Part shown: in pieces, positions 24,767 through 33,065 of the stretch | Layout: each line of letters starts with the position of its first letter | Position numbering within the stretch: the stretch's first letter is position 1 | Assembly: GCA_030746635.1 (NCBI GenBank) | Contig: JASLMH010000032.1 | Location: 1 to 35,735, forward strand | Length of the DNA stretch: 35,735 bases | Reading direction: 5' to 3' | Source of the DNA: Alphaproteobacteria bacterium | GTDB lineage: Bacteria; Pseudomonadota; Alphaproteobacteria; GCA-2731375 | The notes under the pieces: model-generated | What the model was told of the DNA's origin: nothing | Seen by the model: the letters and a program-made list of their open reading frames with translations, nothing else | Database searches by the model: none | Position numbers and translations under genes: made by a program

Positions 24767-25534
24767 ATGGCCGCCCGCTGGTTCTGCCTCATTTTGGTGT
24801 TCTGTGCCGCCCCCGCCGGCGCCGGCGAACTGGTGCGCAGCGGCGCCGGCACGGTGGTCAAGGTGGTGGACGGCGATACCTTGTTCCTGGACGACGGCGT
24901 TGAGGTTCGCCTGGTCGGTATCCAGGCCCCGAAACTGCCCCTGGGGCGACGCGATTTCCAGGCCTGGCCGCTGGCCGAGGAAGCCAAGCGCGCCTTGGAG
25001 GAGCTGTCCCTGGGGCGGCGGGTGGAATTGTCATACGGCGGCCGCCGCGGCGACCGCTACGGTCGCGCCCTGGCCCATCTGCACCGATCCGACGGCCTGT
25101 GGCTGCAGCAGGAGTTGCTGCGGCAGGGCATGGCCCGGGTCTACAGCTTTCGCGACAACCGGGCGGTGGTGGCCGAACTGCTGGCGGCGGAACGGCAGGC
25201 CCGGGCTGCCGCCCGCGGTATCTGGGGCAACCCCTGGTACCGGGTGCGTACGGTGGCCGAGACGCCCCGCCATATCGGCAGCTTCCAACTGGTCGAAGGG
25301 CGGGTCTTGGCGGTGGCGGTGGTGCGCGGCCGGCTGTACCTGAATTTCGGCGAGGACTGGCGCAGCGATTTCACCGTCTCCGCCGCCCCCCGGGACCGTC
25401 GGCTGTTCGACAAGGCCGGCTTCGACTATCGCGGCCTGGCCCGGCGCCTGATCCGCGTGCGCGGCTGGCTGAAGAGCTACAACGGCCCGCTGATCGAGGT
25501 CACCCACCCGGAACAGATCGAGGTGTTTGAGTGA
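24767..25534 (+). CDS. Thermonuclease (SNase)-fold exported protein with altered active site
   Basis: 255 residues: a signal peptide (cut after about AGAG, residue 20), an SNase-type OB fold at about 25-155 (VVDGDTLFL, VRLVGIQAPK, DRYGRALAHL), then a second domain at about 170-255 (GRLYLNFGEDWRSDFTV, GPLIEVTHPEQIEV). Aligned to staphylococcal nuclease without gaps around the site, catalytic Arg35 and Arg87 are kept as Arg48 and Arg100. The Ca ligand Asp40 is Gln53, and the base Glu43 is Lys56. Ordinary nuclease chemistry is therefore doubtful; nucleic-acid or other ligand binding is an alternative. The 3' end overlaps the convergent SDR gene by 35 nt. Confidence 0.85.
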   Translation: MAARWFCLILVFCAAPAGAGELVRSGAGTVVKVVDGDTLFLDDGVEVRLVGIQAPKLPLGRRDFQAWPLAEEAKRALEELSLGRRVELSYGGRRGDRYGRALAHLHRSDGLWLQQELLRQGMARVYSFRDNRAVVAELLAAERQARAAARGIWGNPWYRVRTVAETPRHIGSFQLVEGRVLAVAVVRGRLYLNFGEDWRSDFTVSAAPRDRRLFDKAGFDYRGLARRLIRVRGWLKSYNGPLIEVTHPEQIEVFE

Positions 25535-26372
25535 GTTCCGCCAGTATGTCGGCGCTATGACGCCAGAGCTCCTCCTGGGCCGCCTGGTCGTGGCTCTGTG
25601 GTGAGCTTTCGACCTCGCGGCTTTTCTCGAAGTAACGGCCCGAGAGGCCGGCGACCTCGTCGGCGGCGGCCAGGTGCACCGAGGTGCGGGCGCCGGCCTC
25701 GACCGAAATCGCCGCCAGACGCTGGCTGAGCCGCAGGCCGATGCCGTACAGGCCGCCGTTGTTGTGGCCGAACTTGCTGCGCACGAAGCCGGGATGCAGG
25801 CTGTTGGCGGTGATCCGGGTATCCGCCAGGCGCCGGGCCAGGGCGTAGGTGAACATCACGTTCATCAGTTTCGAGCGGCGATAGGACAGCCAACCGTCAT
25901 GGTTCCGCCGGCTTTGCAGGTCGTCGAAATCCAGGTCCACGCCGCGATGCACGCCGGAGGCGACGTTGACGATCCGGCCACGACCGGCGGCCCGCATGGT
26001 GGGCAGCAGCAGTTCGGTCAGCAGGAAATAGGCCAGGTGGTTGAGGGCGAAGGTGTGGTCCAGGCCCTCGGGCGTTTCCATCGCTTGTCTGAACAGACCG
26101 CCGGCGTTGTTCACCAGGACGTCGATCCGGGGTGTCCGGGCCAGCAGGCTTTCGGCCAGGCCACGCACCGCCGACATCCGGCTCAGGTCGGCCACCAGGT
26201 AGTCGACGCCGCCGTTGCCGCCGTCGCCTTGGATCGCCGCCACCGCCCGGGCGCATTTCTCGGCGTTGCGGCCGACGATCACCAGGCTGGCCCCCAGCCC
26301 CGCCAGTTGCCGGGCCGTGTCAAGGCCGATGCCGTCGCTGCCGCCGGTGATGACGACCGTCTGGTTGTGCAT
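25500..26372 (-). CDS. SDR family oxidoreductase, retinol-dehydrogenase-like
   Basis: About 290 residues of short-chain dehydrogenase/reductase. The cofactor motif TGGSDGIG is near residue 9, VNNAGG follows, and the active-site Tyr-Lys lies in SYRRSKLMN. LHPGFVRSKFG is typical of the retinol dehydrogenase/WW-oxidoreductase-like branch. It would reduce or oxidise an unknown carbonyl/alcohol with NAD(P)H. ATG 26372 (MHNQTVVITGG) is chosen; GGAGG lies ten bases upstream. An in-frame ATG six codons earlier is possible. It is divergent from the MATE transporter gene and overlaps the nuclease-like gene at the 3' end. Confidence 0.9.
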   Translation of the reverse strand: MHNQTVVITGGSDGIGLDTARQLAGLGASLVIVGRNAEKCARAVAAIQGDGGNGGVDYLVADLSRMSAVRGLAESLLARTPRIDVLVNNAGGLFRQAMETPEGLDHTFALNHLAYFLLTELLLPTMRAAGRGRIVNVASGVHRGVDLDFDDLQSRRNHDGWLSYRRSKLMNVMFTYALARRLADTRITANSLHPGFVRSKFGHNNGGLYGIGLRLSQRLAAISVEAGARTSVHLAAADEVAGLSGRYFEKSREVESSPQSHDQAAQEELWRHSADILAELTQTPRSVPGG

Positions 26373-26426
26373 GCCTGGCGTGCCTCCCATTGGCAATGTC
26401 GTGTGCCTGATGGGGTGGGTCAACCG

Positions 26427-26461
26427 ATGTTTGCCACCAATGTTTGCCACCAATGTTTGCC
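26427..26461. repeat. 13-bp tandem repeat, two full copies and one partial
   Basis: ATGTTTGCCACCA occurs at 26427-26439 and 26440-26452, followed by a partial ATGTTTGCC at 26453-26461. It lies in the 162-bp divergent region between the SDR and MATE genes, 54 bp upstream of the SDR start. It could be repeated regulator sites or replication slippage. Confidence 0.8.
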
Positions 26462-26534
26462 GTTGTGCCCGGGCCGGCTTCGGCGTAGATCACACCCCGC
26501 GCGCGATGGCGCGCCCGCCCCGGGGGACCGACCA

Positions 26535-27899
26535 ATGCAGGTGTATGGCGACGTGGGCCGCGATTGGCGGTCGGAGGTGCCGGCGACCCTGCGCCTGGCC
26601 ACGCCCCTGGTGGTCACCAACCTGGCGCAGATGGCGCTGGGCACCACCGATGTGCTGATGATGGGCTGGCTGGGGGCGGAGAAACTGGCGGCCGGCGCCC
26701 TGGCCGCCAACATGATCTTCCCGCTGCACTATTTCGGCCTGGGGGTGCTGGGCGCGGCGGCGCCGATCATTTCCCAGGCCCTGGGCGCGCGGGCCTTCCG
26801 TCAGGTCAGGCGGACGGTGCGCCAGGGCTTCTGGGTGGCCATCGCGCTGGGCCTGCCGGCCAGCGTGGCGCTGTGGTTCTCGGGGGATTTTCTGCGGCTG
26901 ATCGGCCAGGTCGAGCAAAGCGCCGTCTGGGCCCAGGAATACCTGCGCATCGCCCTGTGGGGGTTCCTGCCGGGTCTTTGGTACGTGGTCCTGCGCAGCT
27001 TCACGGTCAGCCATTCCCGGCCGCGGTCGGCCATGGTGATCACCTGCCTGGCCATCGCCGTCAACGCGGTGGCCAACTATCTGCTGATGTTCGGGCATTT
27101 CGGCCTGCCGCGCCTGGAGTTGCGCGGCGCGGCGATCGCCACCGTGCTGGTCGAAGTGCTGATGTTCGGCGCCCTGTTGGCCTTCGTGTTGTGGGACCGC
27201 CGGTTGCGCCGCTACCGCATTCTGGGGCGTTGGTGGCGGACCGACTGGCCGTTGTTCCACGAGATCCTGCGCCTCGGTCTGCCGATCGGCCTGTCGGTGT
27301 TGGCCGAGGCCGGGATGTTCGCGATCTCGATCTTCCTGATGGGCTGGATCGGCACCGTGCAGGTGGCCGCCCACGCCATCGCCATGCAATGCGCCGGCAT
27401 CGCCTTCATGATACCGCTGGGCCTGTCGTCGGCCGCCTCGATCCGGGTCGGCTATGCGATCGGCGCCGGTCGGCCGGCGGCGGCCTGGCTGATCGGCCGC
27501 CTCGCCATCGCCCTGGGGCTGCTGATCGGCCTGGTCCTGGCGGTGGTGTTGTGGCTGGCCGATCGTGCCATCGTCGGCCTGTTCCTCGATCCGACGGCCC
27601 CCGGCGATATCCAGGCTTTCGGGTTGGCCGTCGGCTTCCTGCATTTCGTCGCCCTGTTTCAGATCGCCGACGCCGCCCAGGGCGTCACCGCCGGGGTGTT
27701 GCGCGGCTACAAGGATACCCGGGTACCGATGCTGATCGCGCTGCTCGGCTACTGGGGCGTCGGTACCGGTGCCGCCTTGCTGCTGGCCTTTCCCCTGGGC
27801 CTCGCCGGCGCCGGCATCTGGACCGGCCTGGCCCTCGGCCTGCTCTGCGCGGCCGGTCTGCTGATGCTACGGTTCTACCGGCTGGCGGCGGTGCGTTGA
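26535..27899 (+). CDS. MATE family efflux transporter (NorM-like)
   Basis: A 454-residue integral membrane protein with about twelve hydrophobic segments in two homologous halves. TPLVVTNLAQMALGTTDVLMMGWLG at the N-terminus and LGLPIGLSVLAEAGMFAISIFLMGWIG at the start of the second half mark the MATE fold. GALAANMIFPLHYFG and VAAHAIAMQCAGIAFMIPLG are the matching following helices. It would export cationic drugs or metabolites in exchange for Na+ or H+. The start is ATG 26535; the long upstream open frame is antisense to the SDR gene. Confidence 0.93.
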   Translation: MQVYGDVGRDWRSEVPATLRLATPLVVTNLAQMALGTTDVLMMGWLGAEKLAAGALAANMIFPLHYFGLGVLGAAAPIISQALGARAFRQVRRTVRQGFWVAIALGLPASVALWFSGDFLRLIGQVEQSAVWAQEYLRIALWGFLPGLWYVVLRSFTVSHSRPRSAMVITCLAIAVNAVANYLLMFGHFGLPRLELRGAAIATVLVEVLMFGALLAFVLWDRRLRRYRILGRWWRTDWPLFHEILRLGLPIGLSVLAEAGMFAISIFLMGWIGTVQVAAHAIAMQCAGIAFMIPLGLSSAASIRVGYAIGAGRPAAAWLIGRLAIALGLLIGLVLAVVLWLADRAIVGLFLDPTAPGDIQAFGLAVGFLHFVALFQIADAAQGVTAGVLRGYKDTRVPMLIALLGYWGVGTGAALLLAFPLGLAGAGIWTGLALGLLCAAGLLMLRFYRLAAVR

Positions 27900-27921
27900 C
27901 GGCGTCGCCGGCAACGGCAAT

Positions 27922-27941
27922 AATCTAACAATCGTTAGATT
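27922..27941. promoter_or_regulatory. 8-bp inverted repeat, probable TetR-type operator
   Basis: AATCTAAC (27922-27929) and GTTAGATT (27934-27941) form perfect arms around AATC. The shape and the CTAAC/GTTAG half sites are those of many TetR-family operators that control acyl-CoA genes. It lies 38 bp upstream of the flavin monooxygenase ATG, over the likely promoter. No TetR gene is in the window. Confidence 0.6.
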
Positions 27942-27979
27942 TACAAAAACCAAAACGAACCAGTCCAGGAGGGACCGAC

Positions 27980-29050
27980 ATGCAATTCGGAATGATGTAC
28001 CTGTTCAGCGAGTTCGGCGAGAAGCCGCAGGCTCAGGTATTCAAGGAATTTCTCGAAGAGGTGGAACTGGCCGAGGAGCTGGGTTTCGATTCCGTCTGGT
28101 TGCCGGAGCACCACTTCTCGGTCTACGGCATGCTGGGCGATACCCTGACCCTGGCCGCCGCCATCGCCCAGCGCACCAAGCGGATCAAGATCGGCACCGC
28201 CGTGGTGCTGCTGCCGCTGCAGCACCCGGTGCGGGTGGCCGAACAGGCCGCCCTGGTGGATTGCCTGAGCGAGGGCCGGCTGCTGCTGGGCGTCGGCCGG
28301 GCCTATCAGCCGGGCGAATTCGCCGGTTTCGGCATGGATCCCGCGGAATCCCGACCGCGTTTCTTCGAAGCCATGGATATCCTGCTGAAATGCTTCAGCG
28401 GCGAGAAATTTTCGCACCAAGGTGAGTTCTGGTCCTGCAACGACGTGGAGCTGTACCCCAAGCCGGTGCAGAAGCCATATCCGCCGATCTACATGGCCGC
28501 CGTCTCGCCGCCGTCCTATCAGTTGGCGGCGCAGCATGGCCTGTCGATCCTGCGGGCGCCGCGCTTCACTTCGCTGGACCTGGTGCAGGAGCAATGGGGC
28601 GAATACACCAAGCATATGAGCGAGGCCGGCCTCGACCCGATGGCCCAGGATCAGCCGATGCTGATGCAGACCTTCGTGGCCGAGACCGAGGCCGCGGCCA
28701 AGGACACCGCCGAGCCCCATGCCATGTGGTACCACGAGTTGTTCCAGAAGGTGCTGCCGGGCGCGCCGGGCAAGGAGATCCACCCCAGCTACGAGATCTA
28801 CGACAAGGTGCGCGAGGCCCATGCCAGGGTCACCTACGAGGACCTGGCCAATTGGGGCAGCGCCTTCGGCACGCCGGAACAGGTGGCGGACCGCATCCTT
28901 ACCTATGCCAACGAGGCCGGCGTCAATCACTGGATGTCGGAGATGAAGTTCGGCGGCATGAGTCATGAGGAGACCAAGCGCTCGATGCGGCTGTTCGCCG
29001 CCGAGGTGATGCCCCGGGTGCGCGAGGCGCTGGCCGGGCAGGCGGCCTGA
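27980..29050 (+). CDS. LLM-class (luciferase-like) flavin-dependent monooxygenase
   Basis: A 356-residue bacterial-luciferase-like TIM-barrel enzyme using reduced FMN and O2. The N-terminal MQFGMMYLFSEFG, then ELGFDSVWLPEHHFS, IKIGTAVVLLPLQHPVRVAEQ and LLLGVGRAYQPGEF, are standard family blocks. FGTPEQVADRI lies near the C-terminus. The substrate is unknown; alkane, aldehyde or sulfonate oxidation is typical of relatives. AGGAGG at 27967-27972 supports ATG 27980. It precedes an enoyl-CoA hydratase gene by 35 bp, forming an operon under the palindrome at 27922-27941. Confidence 0.92.
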   Translation: MQFGMMYLFSEFGEKPQAQVFKEFLEEVELAEELGFDSVWLPEHHFSVYGMLGDTLTLAAAIAQRTKRIKIGTAVVLLPLQHPVRVAEQAALVDCLSEGRLLLGVGRAYQPGEFAGFGMDPAESRPRFFEAMDILLKCFSGEKFSHQGEFWSCNDVELYPKPVQKPYPPIYMAAVSPPSYQLAAQHGLSILRAPRFTSLDLVQEQWGEYTKHMSEAGLDPMAQDQPMLMQTFVAETEAAAKDTAEPHAMWYHELFQKVLPGAPGKEIHPSYEIYDKVREAHARVTYEDLANWGSAFGTPEQVADRILTYANEAGVNHWMSEMKFGGMSHEETKRSMRLFAAEVMPRVREALAGQAA

Positions 29051-29085
29051 CGCCGGCCGACGACGGCCGGAAGAAGGGAGATCGG

Positions 29086-29874
29086 ATGGACTACGAAACC
29101 ATCCTGTACGAGGAACGGGACGCGGTGGCGCTGATCACCCTGAACCGGCCGGACAAGCTGAACGCCTGGACTCATGGCATGCGCGATGAATTGCTGCATG
29201 CCATGGACCGGGCGAACGGCAACCCGGCCATCGGCGCCATGGTGCTGACCGGCGCCGGCCGCGGCTTCTGCGCCGGCGCCGACATTGGCGGCGTGTTCAA
29301 GAAGCAACTGACCAACGAGGCGGAGGATCAGCCCTCGGGTGCCGGTGCCTGGGTCGAGGCGGTGCGGGCGGCGAAGCCGATGATCGCCGCCGTCAACGGC
29401 CCCTGCATCGGCGTCGGCCTGACCCAGATCCTGTCCTTCGACTTCATCGTCGCCTCGGACAAGGCGAGCTTCTGCTGTGCCTTCGTCAAGATGGGCTTGG
29501 TTACCGAATTGGCCAGTTCACACTATCTGGTACAGCGCATGGGCTGGGGAGCGGCCAGCGAGGCGGCCCTGTCGGCCCGGACAATCGGGGCCGAGGAGGC
29601 CGTGCGGTTGGGTCTGGCGGATCGTCTGGCAGACCATGACGGCCTGTTGGACGAAGCCTTGTCGGTGGCCGGCGCCATCGCCCAGAATCCGGTCCGTCAG
29701 CTCCGCATGGTCAAGGAGTTGTTGACCCGGAACGGCAGCGAGGCCGATCTGGACCGAGTCCTGGAACGGGAGACGGCGACCCTGACGGCGGCCTTCCAGT
29801 CGCCGGAGCACGCCGAGGCGGTGAACGCCTTCCTGGAGAAACGCCCACCCGACTTCCGCAAGGCGGCGGAGTAA
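29086..29874 (+). CDS. Enoyl-CoA hydratase/isomerase family protein
   Basis: A 262-residue crotonase-fold protein. Key blocks: LITLNRPDKLNAWT, VLTGAGRGFCAGADI (oxyanion hole), AAVNGPCIGVGLTQ (CoA/oxyanion loop), and KMGLVTELASSHYLVQRMG, where a Glu takes the second catalytic position. Typical hydratases have a Glu in the GxGxE-like first loop. Here that loop is GPCIGVGLTQ with no acidic residue, so isomerase or another crotonase chemistry is possible. A purine-rich ribosome site (GAAGGGAG) precedes ATG 29086. It ends 12 bp from the convergent thiolase gene. Confidence 0.92.
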   Translation: MDYETILYEERDAVALITLNRPDKLNAWTHGMRDELLHAMDRANGNPAIGAMVLTGAGRGFCAGADIGGVFKKQLTNEAEDQPSGAGAWVEAVRAAKPMIAAVNGPCIGVGLTQILSFDFIVASDKASFCCAFVKMGLVTELASSHYLVQRMGWGAASEAALSARTIGAEEAVRLGLADRLADHDGLLDEALSVAGAIAQNPVRQLRMVKELLTRNGSEADLDRVLERETATLTAAFQSPEHAEAVNAFLEKRPPDFRKAAE

Positions 29875-29886
29875 CGACCGGCCCCG

Positions 29887-31125
29887 TCAGCGGCCCAGAA
29901 TGGTGATGCAGGCGACGGATTCCTCCAGGCCGTAGATGCCGCCGGCATTCTCGGCGATGGCGTGACGGGCGCCCTCAACTTGGCGCGGCCCGGCCTCGCC
30001 GCGTAGCTGGCCGACCAGTTCGTGGATCTGGGCCAGGCCGGTGGCGCCGATCGGGTGGCCCTTGGATTCGAGACCGCCGGACGGGTTGATCGGGATGCGG
30101 CCGCCGATCGCGGTCTCGCCCCGTTCGGCCAGCCTGCCACCCTCGCCGAAGGCGCAAAAGCCGAGATTCTCCGTCTGCGTCACTTCGCCGATGGCGGTGG
30201 CGTCATGCACCTCGGCCACCGACATATCCCGTGGTCCCAGGCCGGCGGCCTTGTAAGCCCGGTTGGCGGTGAGGTGGGTGATGTGCCGGTCGACCTGCTC
30301 GACCGTGCGGTCGACGCCGGTGCCCAGCACACAGGCATGCACCTTGACGGGCCGCGCCTCGGCGAAACGGTCGAGCGCATCGCCGCTGCACAGGATGGCG
30401 GCGGCGCCGCCGTCGCTGATCGGCGAACACATCGGCAGGGTCAAGGGCCAGGATACCGTGCGTGCCGCCAGCACGTCGTCGATGCTGTAGTCCTGCTGGT
30501 ACTGGGACAGCGGGTTGCGGGTCGAATGGTGGTGGTTCTTGGCAGCCACGGCGGCGAACTGGCGCTGGGTCGAGCCGAAGGTCTTCATGTGGAACTTGCC
30601 GAAGGCGGCATAGACATCCATGAACACGCTGCGCTGGCCGTCGGGAATGTCCTCCCTCTCGTCCGGCTCCACCCCTTCGCCCATGGCCGCCAGCCGCGCC
30701 AGGGTGCCATCCACGTCGTGGACGTCCCAGGCGCCGTCGAAGATCTCGAACGAGCGCGCCTTGTCGGCGTGGTACATCTTGTCGGCGCCGACCGCCAGGG
30801 CGACCTCGGTGACGCCGGCCTTGATCGCCATGTGAGCATGCTGAAAGGCGGTGGAGGCCGAGGCACAGGCGTTCTCCACGTTCGACATCGGTATGCCCTC
30901 GAAGCCCATGCCGCGCAGGGCCATCTGCGCCGGCACCAGGTGCTGGCCCTCAAGCAGTCCTTGCGTGGTGTTGGAGAAATAGGCCGCCCCGATATCGGCG
31001 ATGGCGGCGCCGGCATCGCCGAGCGCCAGATTGACCGCCTCGGCGGTCAGGTCCTTGACCGACCGCTCGAGCAGCCGTCCGAACGGCGTCATGCCGACGC
31101 CGACCACATACACTTTCGTCATCAT
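29887..31125 (-). CDS. Thiolase family protein (SCP-x/lipid-transfer type)
   Basis: 412 residues resembling SCP-x-type thiolases and lipid-transfer thiolase-like proteins. The nucleophile Cys87 is in VENACASAS. His357 is in SKGHPIGATG, and EVHDATA (His308) is typical of this branch. It would cleave 3-ketoacyl-CoA, often branched or steroid side-chain substrates, or act as a partner of a DUF35-type protein; none is seen here. The start is ATGATG at 31120-31125, preceded by GGGAG. It lies downstream of the SDR gene on the same strand with 25 bp between, forming an operon. Confidence 0.92.
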   Translation of the reverse strand: MMTKVYVVGVGMTPFGRLLERSVKDLTAEAVNLALGDAGAAIADIGAAYFSNTTQGLLEGQHLVPAQMALRGMGFEGIPMSNVENACASASTAFQHAHMAIKAGVTEVALAVGADKMYHADKARSFEIFDGAWDVHDVDGTLARLAAMGEGVEPDEREDIPDGQRSVFMDVYAAFGKFHMKTFGSTQRQFAAVAAKNHHHSTRNPLSQYQQDYSIDDVLAARTVSWPLTLPMCSPISDGGAAAILCSGDALDRFAEARPVKVHACVLGTGVDRTVEQVDRHITHLTANRAYKAAGLGPRDMSVAEVHDATAIGEVTQTENLGFCAFGEGGRLAERGETAIGGRIPINPSGGLESKGHPIGATGLAQIHELVGQLRGEAGPRQVEGARHAIAENAGGIYGLEESVACITILGR

Positions 31126-31150
31126 TCCACTCCCGCCTGGCGAACGCCGA

Positions 31151-31909
31151 TTATGAGGTCATGCGCAAGCCGGCGTCCAGGCGGATCACCTCGGCGTTCA
31201 GCATCGGCGTGGTGACGATGGTCTCCACCAGGCCGGCGAACTCGGCCGGTTCGCCGAACCGTTTGGGGAAGGGGATCTCCTGGCGCATGCGTTCGATGTA
31301 ATCCTCCCGCAGGCCCAGGGCCATCGGCGTTTCGAATACGCCCGGCGCGATGGTCATCACCCGAATGCCATGGCGGCCCAGTTCCCAGGCCATCGGATGG
31401 GTCATGGCGGCGATGCCGGCCTTGGCGGCGACATAGGAGATGGCGCCGGGCGAGCCGTCCAGACCGGCGATCGACGAGGTATTGACGATCACGCCGCGCT
31501 CACCGTCGTCCAGGGGCGGCAGTTCGCACATCGCCGCCGCCGCCAGGCGGCAGATGTTGTAGGTGCCGATCAGATGCACCTCGATCACCCGGCGGTGTTC
31601 GTCCAGCGGCATCGGGCCGTCGCGATTGATCATCATGCGGGACTCGGCGATGCCGGCGCAATTGACGGCGATGCGGGCCGGGCCGTGCGCCTGGGTGGCG
31701 GCGGCCAGGGCGGCCTCGGCCCCTTCGGCGCTGCTGACATCGCAGGCGGCGGCCAGGCCGCCGATCTCGGCCGCCACCGCCTCGGCGGCGTCCAGGTTCA
31801 TGTCCAGTACCGCCACCCGTGCACCCGCCGCGGCCAGGCGCCGCGCCGTCGCCTCGCCCAGACCCGATGCACCGCCCGTGACCAGCGCCGCCGCACCATC
31901 GATATCCAT
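31151..31909 (-). CDS. SDR family dehydrogenase, 3-hydroxyacyl-CoA dehydrogenase type II-like
   Basis: 252 residues. The NAD-binding TGGASGLGEAT sits at the N-terminus, then LDMNLDAAE, CDVSSAEG and NCAGIAESRMMINRDG, and VIVNTSSIAGLDG with the catalytic Ser. SYVAAKAG supplies Tyr and Lys. IAPGVFETPMALGL and FGEPAEFAGLVETIV resemble HSD10-type 3-hydroxyacyl-CoA dehydrogenases. Together with the thiolase this gives steps 3 and 4 of a beta-oxidation-like route; the hydratase and dehydrogenases are nearby. The start ATG 31909 has GAGGAAAG directly upstream. The longer open frame is not supported. Confidence 0.92.
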   Translation of the reverse strand: MDIDGAAALVTGGASGLGEATARRLAAAGARVAVLDMNLDAAEAVAAEIGGLAAACDVSSAEGAEAALAAATQAHGPARIAVNCAGIAESRMMINRDGPMPLDEHRRVIEVHLIGTYNICRLAAAAMCELPPLDDGERGVIVNTSSIAGLDGSPGAISYVAAKAGIAAMTHPMAWELGRHGIRVMTIAPGVFETPMALGLREDYIERMRQEIPFPKRFGEPAEFAGLVETIVTTPMLNAEVIRLDAGLRMTS

Positions 31910-32091
31910 GGTCTTTCCTCCCAACTCAACGATGGCACCAGAATAACCCCACCGATAGATCAGGCCCAACGGCCAGAGTTGGCCATCGCCTTTCTCCACC
32001 GGCGGCTTTCAGGGGAATGGAATTCCTTGCCGGCGGGAAAATAGCACCGGCGGAAACTTCAGGTCCCGCCGCGCTATCCCGACGGTGCGTT

Positions 32092-32817
32092 CTATCCAGC
32101 CCGCCTGCGGCGATGGACAGCAAGACCGACGAACCCCAGAGCCAGCAGGCTTAACGGGCCCGGTTCGGCGACTGACGTACTCTCGACCGTCAGGAGGCCG
32201 GACAGCGCGTAGAGGGAATGCAACTGAGAAGACGGATTCTGTGAGGCGGCGATCCACTGGACAGAAACCGTGCCGGCAAGGCCTAAAACCGGATCGGCGG
32301 CTGCCCCGAGACCGCGAAGATTGCCCCATTCCGCGCCGCTTGTGTCGGTGCCTGTCCAGACCCCCGCGACTTGGTTGACACCCGCCTCGTTGTGAATCGG
32401 GTTGGCGATGGTGCCGTCCCATAGATCCGAGTTACCGGTCGCGACCACTTGGTCGCTGAGGTTGTAAATCGCCACGCCGGCGCCGTCAGTTGTCGGGTTG
32501 GTCCCGGTGTTGTCCCGCGCGTCGACCGCAGTGGTCGAGGCGATGGCGGTCCATGTGGTTCCGAGGGCGGCAAGGATGGGGTTGAGCCCCGCATTGTTCG
32601 CGAAACTATCGACGAAACTATTGTAAGTATTGATGTCGGTTGACGTTGCCGTTGTGGTCGTGGTGGTGAAGAAGACCAGCCGGTAGCTGTCGCCGGGGTT
32701 CAATCCTGTTGGGACGGTGACGGGGGCTGACAGAGCCGGGGTCGCGGCGCACAACAAAACCGCGCCGAATATCGTGCCGAATATCGTATGGAAAATCGTG
32801 CGAGCTATGTGCGTCAT
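32092..32817 (-). CDS. PEP-CTERM sorting-domain protein, exported
   Basis: 241 residues: signal peptide (IFGAVLLCAATPALSA, cut near residue 31), a Thr/Asn/Gly-rich low-charge body with many Trp-Asp/Gly turns, and a C-terminal tripartite tail at about 216-241. The tail comprises a VAEPGP motif, a hydrophobic helix (LSLLALGFVGLAV) and the basic HRRRRAG. This is the exosortase recognition signal, so the protein is probably cleaved and tethered at the surface or in exopolysaccharide. No exosortase or EPS gene is present here. ATG 32817 has GGAGG six bases upstream. The signal-peptide coding region contains a 12-bp tandem duplication. Confidence 0.85.
   Translation of the reverse strand: MTHIARTIFHTIFGTIFGAVLLCAATPALSAPVTVPTGLNPGDSYRLVFFTTTTTTATSTDINTYNSFVDSFANNAGLNPILAALGTTWTAIASTTAVDARDNTGTNPTTDGAGVAIYNLSDQVVATGNSDLWDGTIANPIHNEAGVNQVAGVWTGTDTSGAEWGNLRGLGAAADPVLGLAGTVSVQWIAASQNPSSQLHSLYALSGLLTVESTSVAEPGPLSLLALGFVGLAVHRRRRAG
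32764..32787 (-). repeat. 12-bp tandem duplication inside the PEP-CTERM signal-peptide region
   Basis: GCCGAATATCGT is repeated exactly at 32764-32775 and 32776-32787. On the coding strand this repeats a TIFG-type unit (IFGTIFG) in the hydrophobic core. A diverged third unit (GAAAATCGT) lies beside it. The duplication keeps the frame and lengthens the signal helix; replication slippage is the likely origin. Confidence 0.8.
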
Positions 32818-33021
32818 AATTCCTCCCCACAGGATTAGGCGCATCGCTGTCAATACCATAGCCTCGCAAACAGTGTATTGCCATAATATTTCGGCCTCCG
32901 ATGCTATCGCCCGGCGGAGCCATACGAAGATGAGCAAACCGATGTTGGTTCACGCCGGATTTCAAGGCCAAGGTGGCGCTTGGGGCGCTACAGGGCGGTA
33001 ACTTTCCAACCATGGCTTCCA

Positions 33022-33030
33022 TGCGATACT
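33022..33030 (+). promoter_or_regulatory. Candidate extended -10 for the TauD-type gene
   Basis: TGCGATACT has TG-N followed by GATACT. Transcription would begin near 33037, leaving about 29 nt with GGGGAG (33051-33056) before GTG 33066. This supports GTG 33066 over the in-frame ATG codons at 33012 and 33021. Confidence 0.3.
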
Positions 33031-33065
33031 GCCGGCATCAACGGGTGAACGGGGAGAACGGAACA

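Noticed and set aside
32009-32422. Minus-strand frame in and below the PEP-CTERM gene
   Set aside because: Out of frame with the PEP-CTERM protein, Arg/Ser-rich, and without motif or ribosome site.
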